Source of the DNA: Bacteroides cutis
Lineage (GTDB): Bacteria; Bacteroidota; Bacteroidia; Bacteroidales; Bacteroidaceae
DNA: 64,000 nucleotides
Direction of reading: 5' to 3'
Assembly (NCBI RefSeq): GCF_900241005.1
Contig: NZ_OEST01000004.1
Location: 62,001 to 126,000 of the forward strand
This document shows, in pieces, positions 56,923-64,000 of the stretch (positions are counted from its first letter, which is position 1; the number at the start of each line of letters is the position of its first letter). The translations under genes were made by a program, and so were the position numbers. A model generated the notes under the pieces. It saw nothing but the letters and a program-made list of their open reading frames with translations, was not told where the DNA came from and made no database searches.

Positions 56923-57792
56923 TTATCTCACATCTGCACCCCACATCATTTTATTACGAAGCGTATCGAAGAATATATGGTTGAAACGTTTAATAACCTT
57001 TATACTGTAATCTGCCCGTGAAATATTCAGACGGGTGGTTTCCTTACATGTTTCACTACGACCGTCGATGGCTACCAGGAAGTTATGGCTGCGGCTCTCC
57101 ACGTCAAGAGTGATTTCCCAATCATCACAGATGACGATGGGACGCACATTCAGACTATGAGGCGCAACGGGAGTGATGGCAATGGTCTTACTGTGTGGTA
57201 CAATAACAGGACCGCCTACGCTAAGCGAATAAGCGGTGGAACCAGTAGGAGTGGCAATTACCAGACCGTCGGCCTGGTAGGTTGTGAGATGTGCGCCGTT
57301 GATGGCGGTATGGATACTAATCATGGATGAACTGTCACGTTTCAAAACGGCAATTTCATTGAGTGCGTATGGCGACTTCATCAGGTTTTCATCATCGCAT
57401 TTCAGTTGCAGCACGCTGCGTTCTTCTACCTTATAGTGGTTGTTATAAATTTCGTCAAAAGTCTCTTCCATTTCTTCGGGAGAGATATCAGCCAGAAACC
57501 CCAGACGACCTGTATTGATACCGAGAATGGGAATGTTTTTCTTACCTACACGACTGGCTGCTTTCAAAAAAGTACCGTCTCCGCCTATACTGATAACCAT
57601 GTCGGCACAGAAGTCATCACCATCAAACAATTCGGCAGGGGGAATGTTGAGGTGTAAATCCGAAGTCAGGAATTGATAGAATTCACGGCACACGCAGAGC
57701 TGTGCCTTGTGTTGTTCCAACAAGCGGAACAAGTTTTCGGCATGGGATGATTTTTTGGCTTGATAAGTATTTCCAAATATGGCAAATTTCAT
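56923..57792 (-). CDS. nadK: NAD kinase
   Basis: A 289-residue enzyme that phosphorylates NAD to NADP. The ATG at 57792 starts [11 protein letters not shown]; longer frames add no conserved sequence. It has the diagnostic GGDGT motif ([20 protein letters not shown]), then [65 protein letters not shown] and VAIDGR near the C-terminus. It is divergent from pdxJ, a gene order common in Bacteroidales. Confidence 0.95.
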   Translation of the reverse strand: MKFAIFGNTYQAKKSSHAENLFRLLEQHKAQLCVCREFYQFLTSDLHLNIPPAELFDGDDFCADMVISIGGDGTFLKAASRVGKKNIPILGINTGRLGFLADISPEEMEETFDEIYNNHYKVEERSVLQLKCDDENLMKSPYALNEIAVLKRDSSSMISIHTAINGAHLTTYQADGLVIATPTGSTAYSLSVGGPVIVPHSKTIAITPVAPHSLNVRPIVICDDWEITLDVESRSHNFLVAIDGRSETCKETTRLNISRADYSIKVIKRFNHIFFDTLRNKMMWGADVR

Positions 57793-57816
57793 AGTGAATT
57801 CTGTTATTGTGATGCG

Positions 57817-57824
57817 CAAAGATG
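57817..57824 (-). promoter_or_regulatory. Possible -7 box of nadK
   Basis: The minus strand reads CATCTTTG, one mismatch from TAnnTTTG, 25 nt upstream of the ATG at 57792. Confidence 0.35.
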
Positions 57825-57867
57825 CTATTTTTTTCTCAGAATGCTGCCAACATATCGCTATTATTTG

Positions 57868-57875
57868 TACTTTTG
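57868..57875 (+). promoter_or_regulatory. Bacteroides -7 promoter box of the pdxJ-recG run
   Basis: TACTTTTG matches TAnnTTTG exactly, 22 nt upstream of the ATG at 57897. It may serve the whole tightly packed rightward run to recG. Confidence 0.65.
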
Positions 57876-57896
57876 CCCCAAACTATAGACCGAATT

Positions 57897-58610
57897 ATGA
57901 CTAGATTAAGTGTAAATATTAATAAGGTAGCAACGTTGAGGAATGCACGTGGGGGCGATGTCCCGAATGTGGTTAAGGTAGCGTTGGATTGTGAAAGTTT
58001 TGGTGCTGATGGTATAACGGTACATCCGCGCCCTGATGAACGGCACATTCGTAAAAGCGATGTTTATGATTTGCGTCCGTTGCTACGTACGGAGTTTAAC
58101 ATAGAGGGGTATCCCGCACCGGAATTTATCGACTTGGTTCTGAAAGTAAAACCGCATCAAGTTACGTTGGTTCCGGATACTCCTGCACAATTGACTTCAA
58201 ATGCCGGATGGGATACAAAAACCAATCAAAGTTTCTTGGCAGAGGTTCTGGATGAATTTAATAATGCGGGTATCCGTACTTCTGTTTTCGTATCAACCGA
58301 TGCGGAAATGATAGAGTATGCCGCGAAGGCTGGTGCCGATCGTGTGGAACTCTATACCGAACCATACGCTACTGCTTACCTCCAAGGCAAAGAAGCTGCG
58401 GTAGCTCCTTTTGTGGAAGCTGCGAAGGTTGCCCGTAGTTTAGGCTTGGGTTTGAATGCAGGTCATGACCTGAGTTTGGTAAATTTGAACTATTTCTATC
58501 AGAACATTCCATGGTTGGATGAAGTTTCTATCGGTCATGCGTTGATCAGTGATGCTCTGTATTTGGGATTGGAACGTACTATTCAAGAATATAAAAATTG
58601 TCTTCGCTGA
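57897..58610 (+). CDS. pdxJ: Pyridoxine 5'-phosphate synthase
   Basis: A 237-residue TIM-barrel enzyme that condenses 1-deoxyxylulose 5-phosphate with 3-amino-1-hydroxyacetone 1-phosphate. The start is [20 protein letters not shown]. Conserved stretches are [74 protein letters not shown] and [18 protein letters not shown]. The ATG follows the -7 box and starts the family-typical sequence. Its stop overlaps the ATG of the tolQ-like gene by one nucleotide. Confidence 0.95.
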   Translation: MTRLSVNINKVATLRNARGGDVPNVVKVALDCESFGADGITVHPRPDERHIRKSDVYDLRPLLRTEFNIEGYPAPEFIDLVLKVKPHQVTLVPDTPAQLTSNAGWDTKTNQSFLAEVLDEFNNAGIRTSVFVSTDAEMIEYAAKAGADRVELYTEPYATAYLQGKEAAVAPFVEAAKVARSLGLGLNAGHDLSLVNLNYFYQNIPWLDEVSIGHALISDALYLGLERTIQEYKNCLR

Positions 58611-59323
58611 TGATGAATATGGTGTTATTGTTTCAAGCGGCTTCGGCTTTGACCGATTCGATTGCCGGTGGCAATCCGGTGCTTACTCCTGTTGGGACTC
58701 CCGACGAAATGAATTTGTGGAGTATGGCCATTAAAGGTGGATGGATTATGATTGTTCTCGGGCTGTTGTCCGTTGTCTGTTTCTACATCCTGTTTGAACG
58801 AAATTATGTAATTCGTAAGGCAGGTAAGGAAGATCCGATGTTTATGGATAAAATTAAGGATTATATCTTGGGTGGAGAAATAAAGGCGGCTATTGCTTAT
58901 TGCCGTAGTGTTAATACACCTTCGGCCCGTATGATTGAAAAAGGTATCAGTCGTTTGGGGCGTCCGGTAAATGATGTGCAGGCTGCCATTGAAAATGTAG
59001 GTAACATTGAGGTGGCAAAACTGGAGAAGGGGCTGACGATTATGGCTACCATTTCGGGAGGTGCTCCGATGATTGGATTTCTCGGAACTGTGACGGGTAT
59101 GGTGCGCGCTTTCTACGAAATGGCGAATGCCGGTAATAATATTGATATCACTTTGCTTTCCGGTGGTATTTATGAAGCCATGATTACTACGGTAGGTGGT
59201 TTGATAGTGGGGATCATCGCTATGTTTGCCTACAATTACTTGGTAACTTTGGTGGATGGCGTAGTGAATAAAATGGAAGCTAAGACAATGGTATTCATGG
59301 ATTTATTGAACGAACCATGTTAA
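58610..59323 (+). CDS. TolQ/ExbB-family proton channel subunit
   Basis: A 237-residue membrane protein. The ATG at 58610 overlaps the pdxJ stop; a second ATG follows directly. Three membrane segments are seen: IKGGWIMIVLGLLSVVCFYILFE (~43-65), SGGAPMIGFLGTVTGMVRAFYEMA and ITTVGGLIVGIIAMFAYNYLV. GFLGTVTGM and the 'AI-ENVG--E---LEKGLTIMATISGGAP' region are family hallmarks. With the ExbD/TolR protein encoded next it uses the proton gradient to energise the TonB/TolA-like protein downstream. Confidence 0.92.
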   Translation: MMNMVLLFQAASALTDSIAGGNPVLTPVGTPDEMNLWSMAIKGGWIMIVLGLLSVVCFYILFERNYVIRKAGKEDPMFMDKIKDYILGGEIKAAIAYCRSVNTPSARMIEKGISRLGRPVNDVQAAIENVGNIEVAKLEKGLTIMATISGGAPMIGFLGTVTGMVRAFYEMANAGNNIDITLLSGGIYEAMITTVGGLIVGIIAMFAYNYLVTLVDGVVNKMEAKTMVFMDLLNEPC

Positions 59324-59730
59324 AACGGAGAGCTAAAATATCGCCTAATTTCAGTATGGCATCCATGACGGATGTTATTTTCCTGCTATTGATTTTCTTT
59401 ATGATTACGTCTACGGTTGTATCACCCAATGCTATAAAGGTATTGCTTCCGCAGGGTAAACAGCAAACCTCTGCCAAGCCGCTGACTAGAGTTATTATTG
59501 ATAAAGATCTGAATTTCTATGCTGCATTCGGTAATGACAAGGAACAGTCGTTGACGCTGGATGAATTGACTCCTTTCTTGCAGTCGTGTGCGGAGAAAGA
59601 ACCGGAAATGTATGTGGCGCTGTATGCTGATGAGGCGGTGCCTTATAGAGAAATCGTTAAAGTATTGAATATAGCCAATGAAAATCATTTCAAAATGGTG
59701 TTGGCTACCCGTCCGCCGGAGGGAAAATAA
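59317..59730 (+). CDS. TolR/ExbD-family protein
   Basis: A 137-residue protein with one membrane segment (MTDVIFLLLIFFMITSTVV, residues ~17-36) that carries the conserved Asp of the proton path near its start. A periplasmic domain follows (VIIDKDLNFYAAFGNDKEQSLTLDELTPFLQSCAEKEPEMYVALYADEAVPYREIVKVLNIANENHFKMVLATRPP). It overlaps the tolQ-like gene by 7 nt and shares one nucleotide with the TonB-like gene, so the three are tightly coupled. Confidence 0.92.
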   Translation: MLKRRAKISPNFSMASMTDVIFLLLIFFMITSTVVSPNAIKVLLPQGKQQTSAKPLTRVIIDKDLNFYAAFGNDKEQSLTLDELTPFLQSCAEKEPEMYVALYADEAVPYREIVKVLNIANENHFKMVLATRPPEGK

Positions 59731-60542
59731 TGGATCAGAAGAAGAAAGGAAAATATATAGGAATGGTGGGTGCGCTATTGGTGCATGTCGCTTTTATTGC
59801 CCTTTTGATTTTGGTTGGATTTACGTTGCCCGAACAATCTGAAGAGGGTGGCGTTCCTGTGATGTTGGGAGAGGTGCCTGATGCGTTGGGCAGTGCTGAC
59901 CCTTCTTTAGTAAAAGTTGATGTGATGCCTGAAGAAGTTGCCCCTGAGGTGCAGGAGACGATGGAACAAAATATGATTACGCAGGAAGATGAAGAAACCG
60001 TTGCCATAAAACCGAAAGCTGAGGAGAAGAAAAAAGAGGTGAAGAAACCAGAAAAAACGGCTGCTGAGGAAGCCAAGGAGACTCGGAGACTTGCCGAAGA
60101 AAAGGCCGAACAAGAACGGAAAGCGGCTGAAGAGGCTACCCGTAAACGTGTTGCAGGCGCTTTTGGAAAAGGTGCGCAGATGGGTAGTAAAGGTAATACG
60201 GAAGGAACCGGTATACAGGGTAGCCCTACAGGTAACTCAGATAGTGGTTCTACTTCAGGAGTCGGAGGTTATGGAACATTTAATCTGGGTGGACGTTCTA
60301 TAGGTGAAGGCGGTTTACCACGACCGGTGTATAATGTGCAGGATGAAGGCAGGGTTGTGGTTACTATCACCGTAAATCCTGCGGGACAGGTAATTGCAAC
60401 AAGTATAAACCGGCAAACCAATACCGTAAATCCCGCTTTGAGGAAAGCTGCGGAAGATGCTGCAAAAAAAGCGCGTTTTAATGTAGTGAGTGGTTTGAAC
60501 AATCAGACGGGAACGATAACATATTATTTTAATTTAAAATAA
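59730..60542 (+). CDS. TonB-family energy transducer (TonB/TolA-like)
   Basis: A 270-residue protein with one N-terminal membrane anchor (MVGALLVHVAFIALLILVGFTL, ~12-34). An acidic/Lys-rich periplasmic stalk (EEKKKEVKKPEKTAAEEAKETRRLAEEKAEQERKAAEEATRKR, helical like TolA) and a Gly/Ser-rich hinge follow. A TonB C-terminal domain ends the protein (GGLPRPVYNVQDEGRVVVTITVNPAGQVIATSINRQTNTVNPALRKAAEDAAKKARFN). It transmits proton-motive energy from the channel pair encoded upstream to the outer membrane. The helical stalk makes a TolA-like role as plausible as a TonB role. Confidence 0.88.
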   Translation: MDQKKKGKYIGMVGALLVHVAFIALLILVGFTLPEQSEEGGVPVMLGEVPDALGSADPSLVKVDVMPEEVAPEVQETMEQNMITQEDEETVAIKPKAEEKKKEVKKPEKTAAEEAKETRRLAEEKAEQERKAAEEATRKRVAGAFGKGAQMGSKGNTEGTGIQGSPTGNSDSGSTSGVGGYGTFNLGGRSIGEGGLPRPVYNVQDEGRVVVTITVNPAGQVIATSINRQTNTVNPALRKAAEDAAKKARFNVVSGLNNQTGTITYYFNLK

Positions 60543-60556
60543 GAGGAGGAATAATT

Positions 60557-61102
60557 ATGGGTACAGTCTATGTATTTTTTGCAGATGGATTTGAGGAAAT
60601 TGAAGCTTTCACTTCTGTTGATGTCATGAGACGTGCAGGCTTGAATGTGGAAATGGTGACAGTAACCCCTGATGAAATAGTGACAGGAGCTCATGATGTA
60701 CCGGTGCTTTGTGATAGGAACGTGGTGAATTGCGATTTCTTTGATGCGGAGCTGGTATTGCTTCCGGGTGGTATGCCGGGGGCTGCTACTTTAGAAAAAT
60801 GTGATGAACTGCGTAGACTTGTTTTGCGTTTTGCCGAAGAAAAGAAACCGATTGCTGCGATTTGTGCCGCCCCCATGGTACTTGGCAAGTTGGGATTGTT
60901 GAAGGGTAAGAAGGCAACTTGTTATCCGGGATTTGAACAATATCTGGAAGGTGCGGAATGTACCGGAGCACTTGTGGAAAGAGATGGTAATATCATTACC
61001 GGTAAAGGGCCGGGGGCTGCTATGGAATTTGCTCTAGCCGTGGTGGAGTTGTTGCAAGGTAAAGAAAAAGTGCAGGAGTTGAAAGAAGCAATGTGTGTAT
61101 AA
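60557..61102 (+). CDS. DJ-1/PfpI-family protein (YajL-like)
   Basis: A 181-residue protein with the DJ-1 fold: [46 protein letters not shown], and the nucleophile-elbow Cys103 in [29 protein letters not shown]. The end is [20 protein letters not shown]. Family members act as chaperones, deglycases or redox sensors; the exact role is unsettled. An unusually strong Shine-Dalgarno (AAGAGGAGGA) precedes the ATG, rare in Bacteroides. It lies within the tolQ-recG run, 14 nt after the TonB-like gene. Confidence 0.92.
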   Translation: MGTVYVFFADGFEEIEAFTSVDVMRRAGLNVEMVTVTPDEIVTGAHDVPVLCDRNVVNCDFFDAELVLLPGGMPGAATLEKCDELRRLVLRFAEEKKPIAAICAAPMVLGKLGLLKGKKATCYPGFEQYLEGAECTGALVERDGNIITGKGPGAAMEFALAVVELLQGKEKVQELKEAMCV

Positions 61103-61103
61103 A

Positions 61104-61775
61104 ATGGAGTATGCTCTGATAGTTGCCGGTGGAAAAGGTTTGCGCATGGGAGGAGAGCTCCCCAAACAGTTCCTCCCGATAGGAGGAAAACCTGTATTAA
61201 TGCGTACGATAGAAGCTTTTTATACCTGTAATCCGGAGATACAAATTATACTGGTGCTTCCGTGCAGTCAGCAGGCGTATTGGTCTGAATTGTGCCGGAA
61301 GCATCATTTTTTATTGCCCCATAGCATTGCAGATGGGGGGAGGACACGCTTCCATTCGGTAAAAAGCGGGTTGAAACTGGTAAAGACACCCGGTTTGGTT
61401 GGTGTGCATGATGGGGTACGACCGTTCGTTGCCCGGGAGGTGATTACCCGTTGTTATGCATTGGCAATAGAAAAGCAAGCGGTGATTCCTGTGACAGATA
61501 TAGTAGAAACTGTACGTCATCTGGATGCCGATAAAAGTCGAACCGTCAGTCGTGATGAGTATAAATTAGTGCAGACACCCCAGGTTTTTGATGCAGAGCT
61601 GTTGAAGCGTGCATACGAACAACCCTATTCTCCTCGCTTCACGGATGATGCCTCGGTCGTGGAAGCTTTGGGAGTTCCTGTTTTCCTGACTGCCGGTAAT
61701 CGTGAGAATATTAAAATAACCACTCCTTTCGATTTAAAAATAGCTGCTGCTCTCTTGGATTCATGTTTGATTTAG
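61104..61775 (+). CDS. ispD: 2-C-methyl-D-erythritol 4-phosphate cytidylyltransferase
   Basis: A 223-residue enzyme of the MEP isoprenoid pathway (MEP + CTP to CDP-ME). The ATG at 61104, one nucleotide after the previous stop, is preferred over the overlapping GTG at 61095. Motifs are [98 protein letters not shown] and [15 protein letters not shown]. The gene ends inside the first codons of recG (13-nt overlap). Confidence 0.94.
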   Translation: MEYALIVAGGKGLRMGGELPKQFLPIGGKPVLMRTIEAFYTCNPEIQIILVLPCSQQAYWSELCRKHHFLLPHSIADGGRTRFHSVKSGLKLVKTPGLVGVHDGVRPFVAREVITRCYALAIEKQAVIPVTDIVETVRHLDADKSRTVSRDEYKLVQTPQVFDAELLKRAYEQPYSPRFTDDASVVEALGVPVFLTAGNRENIKITTPFDLKIAAALLDSCLI

Positions 61776-63859
61776 CTACGCGTGACATAAAATATTTGTC
61801 GGGTGTCGGACCGCAGCGTGCTTCGGTACTCAATAAGGAATTGAATATCTGTTCTTTCCATGATTTATTGTATTATTTTCCTTATAAATATGTAGACCGC
61901 AGCCGTATTTATTATATTCTGGAGATTGACGGTACAATGCCCTATATACAACTGAAAGGGGAAATTCTAGGTTTTGAAACGGCAGGCGAAGGACGCCAGC
62001 GGCGTTTGATTGCCCATTTCTCGGATGGAACTGGAGTGGTAGACTTGATATGGTTTCAGGGAATAAAATATCTGATAGGAAAATATAAGGTACATCAGGA
62101 GTATATAGTATTTGGCAAGCCTTCTGTCTTTAACGGGAGAATTAATATTGCGCATCCTGATATTGATCCCGCTTCGGAACTGAAACTGTCGTCTATGGGG
62201 TTGCAACCTTATTATAATACAACGGAGAAAATGAAACGGAGTTCTCTCAATTCCCATGCGATTGAGAAGATGATGAAGAATATTGTGCAGCAGTTGCAAG
62301 AACCGTTGCCTGAAACCCTTTCTCCTGCTATTCTGACAGAACATCATTTAATTTCACTCACAGATGCTCTGATAAATATTCATTTTCCTACTAATCCTGA
62401 TATGTTGCGTAAAGCGCAATATAGATTGAAGTTTGAAGAACTTTTTTATGTTCAATTGAATATTCTCCGTTATGCTAAAGACCGGCAACGAAAATATAGT
62501 GGTTTTATCTTTGAAAAAGTGGGAGAGGTTTTCAATACATTTTATTCTTGCAATCTTCCTTTTGAGCTGACTAGTGCCCAAAAACGTGTTTTGAAAGAAA
62601 TACGTTGGGATTTGGGGTCGGGTAAACAGATGAACCGTTTGTTGCAGGGAGACGTAGGTAGTGGAAAAACATTAGTTGCATTGATGAGTATGCTGATTGC
62701 TCTTGATAACGGATATCAGGCATGTATGATGGCTCCTACTGAGATATTGGCGAATCAACATTACGAAACCATTCGCGAACTACTTTATGGAATGGATATT
62801 CGAGTAGAGTTGTTGACTGGTTCTATTAAAGGAAAACATAGGGAGGCGATTCTTTCCGGATTGTTGACTGGAGACGTTCGAATTCTGATAGGTACACATG
62901 CCGTAATAGAAGATACCGTAAATTTTGCTTCATTGGGTTTAGTGGTGATTGATGAACAGCACCGTTTTGGTGTGGCTCAACGTGCTCGCCTGTGGACTAA
63001 GAATGTGCAACCGCCTCATGTATTGGTAATGACGGCTACTCCCATTCCTCGGACATTGGCTATGACGCTGTACGGCGATTTGGATGTATCAGTCATTGAT
63101 GAATTGCCGCCGGGCAGAAAACCGATTGCTACGATACATCAGTTTGATAATCGGCGGGAGAGTCTGTATAACTCTGTGCGCAAACAAATAGCGGAGGGCA
63201 GACAGGTTTATATTGTTTATCCGTTGATAAAGGAAAGTGAGAAGATTGACTTGAAAAATTTGGAAGAAGGCTATCTGCATATTTGTGAAGAATTTCCGGA
63301 TTGTAAGGTTTGCAAGGTTCATGGAAAGATGAAACCTGCTGAGAAAGATGCCCAAATGCAATTGTTTGTTTCAGGAGAAGCACAGATTATGGTGGCAACT
63401 ACGGTCATCGAAGTAGGAGTAAATGTTCCCAATGCCTCGGTGATGATTATAGAGAATGCGGAGCGTTTCGGCCTATCTCAGCTCCATCAGCTTCGTGGCC
63501 GGGTAGGACGTGGTGCGGAGCAGTCTTATTGTATTTTGGTGACAGGGTATAAGCTGGCGGAAGATACCCGAAAACGTTTGGAAATAATGGTGCGTACCAA
63601 TGATGGTTTCGAAATAGCCGAGGCTGATTTGAAATTACGTGGTCCAGGTGATTTGGAAGGAACACAGCAGAGTGGTATTGCGTTTGATTTGAAGATAGCC
63701 GATATTGCTCGTGACGGACAATTATTACAATATGTTCGCGGCATAGCGCAGGCAGTTGTCGATGAGGATCCTAATGGAACGCTCCCGGAAAATGAAATCT
63801 TGTGGCGACAGTTGAAAGCATTGCGAAAAACAAACGTTAATTGGGCGGCTATCAGCTAA
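61763..63859 (+). CDS. recG: ATP-dependent DNA helicase RecG
   Basis: A 698-residue branched-DNA helicase. An N-terminal wedge/OB domain ([40 protein letters not shown]) is followed by superfamily-2 motifs: [16 protein letters not shown] (Lys302), Ia [28 protein letters not shown] (Asp397), [63 protein letters not shown]. The TRG motif region follows. It remodels stalled forks and Holliday junctions. It overlaps ispD by 13 nt. Beyond it (63860-64000) is AT-rich sequence with no gene seen to the window end. Confidence 0.96.
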   Translation: MFDLATRDIKYLSGVGPQRASVLNKELNICSFHDLLYYFPYKYVDRSRIYYILEIDGTMPYIQLKGEILGFETAGEGRQRRLIAHFSDGTGVVDLIWFQGIKYLIGKYKVHQEYIVFGKPSVFNGRINIAHPDIDPASELKLSSMGLQPYYNTTEKMKRSSLNSHAIEKMMKNIVQQLQEPLPETLSPAILTEHHLISLTDALINIHFPTNPDMLRKAQYRLKFEELFYVQLNILRYAKDRQRKYSGFIFEKVGEVFNTFYSCNLPFELTSAQKRVLKEIRWDLGSGKQMNRLLQGDVGSGKTLVALMSMLIALDNGYQACMMAPTEILANQHYETIRELLYGMDIRVELLTGSIKGKHREAILSGLLTGDVRILIGTHAVIEDTVNFASLGLVVIDEQHRFGVAQRARLWTKNVQPPHVLVMTATPIPRTLAMTLYGDLDVSVIDELPPGRKPIATIHQFDNRRESLYNSVRKQIAEGRQVYIVYPLIKESEKIDLKNLEEGYLHICEEFPDCKVCKVHGKMKPAEKDAQMQLFVSGEAQIMVATTVIEVGVNVPNASVMIIENAERFGLSQLHQLRGRVGRGAEQSYCILVTGYKLAEDTRKRLEIMVRTNDGFEIAEADLKLRGPGDLEGTQQSGIAFDLKIADIARDGQLLQYVRGIAQAVVDEDPNGTLPENEILWRQLKALRKTNVNWAAIS

Positions 63860-64000
63860 AAAACGGTTAAACATACGCTTTATTTACATTTTATGTTGTA
63901 AAACATATTAGTGTGCATTCTCCCTATTTATAAGGGATTAAGGTAATATTTGTGCTCTAATTCTTTACTTGCTCGTTAAAAAATCGTTAATGATAGACAC

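Noticed and set aside
58598..58609. TTG start for the TolQ-like gene
   Set aside because: It lies within pdxJ. The ATG overlapping the pdxJ stop is the more likely start.
63860..64000. Start of another gene or promoter at the window end
   Set aside because: The sequence is AT-rich. TAATATTTG near 63944 has one base too many to match TAnnTTTG, and no frame of useful length is present.

Overview
The window reads as a chromosomal segment of a Bacteroides-type bacterium (Bacteroidales). The evidence is many promoters with the Bacteroides -7 box TAnnTTTG and few Shine-Dalgarno sequences, a porin-type outer-membrane protein, a TamB/BamA-like pair, Tricorn-like and M13 peptidases, paralogous GH2 enzymes, a GH109 oxidoreductase-type glycosidase, thioredoxin-fold TlpA proteins, and a BlaI/M56 pair fused to TonB domains. 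No rRNA, tRNA, IS element or CRISPR array was recognised.

Layout. 1-1.7 kb: the 5' part of an exonuclease-X-like gene and a phosphate-selective-type porin, both leftward. 1.8-6.3 kb: a remnant of a hybrid two-component sensor whose promoter now leads into a lipoprotein phosphoesterase and a large GH2 beta-galactosidase. 6.7-13.7 kb: tamB-like and BamA/TamA-like envelope genes. 13.8-14.7 kb: a sugar nucleotidyltransferase. 15.0-21.8 kb: a block that looks GC-richer than its neighbours, with an AraC regulator, a TolC-HlyD-MFS drug-efflux operon and a glutathione peroxidase, ending in a 5'-truncated AraC gene abutting a 5'-truncated histidine kinase. 21.9-26.0 kb: M13 peptidase and ABC-F ATPase. 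26.4-33.5 kb: housekeeping genes (mnmA, subtilase, xseA, xseB, ilvE, trmB, mrp). 33.5-35.7 kb: BlaI/M56-TonB signalling pair. 36.0-42.4 kb: glycosidase operon GH29-GH105-GH2-GH109. 42.5-45.7 kb: two thioredoxin-fold genes, one broken at a C10 tract. 45.8-50.8 kb: an export system of TolC, HlyD and two ABC-2 permeases, with no ATPase gene. 51-56.4 kb: coiled-coil membrane protein, mdh, Tricorn-like protease. 56.6-63.9 kb: GH20 remnant, nadK, then a rightward run pdxJ-tolQ-tolR-tonB/tolA-DJ-1-ispD-recG.

The most unusual signal is intergenic. Three spacers (6423-6510, 26105-26237, 56479-56566) each carry a tandem array of 22-nt units built to one plan: 6-nt arm, about 6-nt loop, 6-nt complementary arm, about 4-nt spacer. 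Within an array the arms are largely conserved, but between arrays they are unrelated (GATCCA/TGGATC, GTTYCY/RGAAAC, GTGCCA/TGGCAC). The first array has exactly four units and sits inside a 28-bp inverted repeat. I know of no named element with this plan, so it is put forward as the main candidate for something undescribed. Other signs of plasticity are the C10 tract, two gene-fragment scars, an eroded GH20 gene and TAATCAT tandem repeats just upstream of a promoter box.

All functional calls come from reading translated sequence and motifs without database searches.
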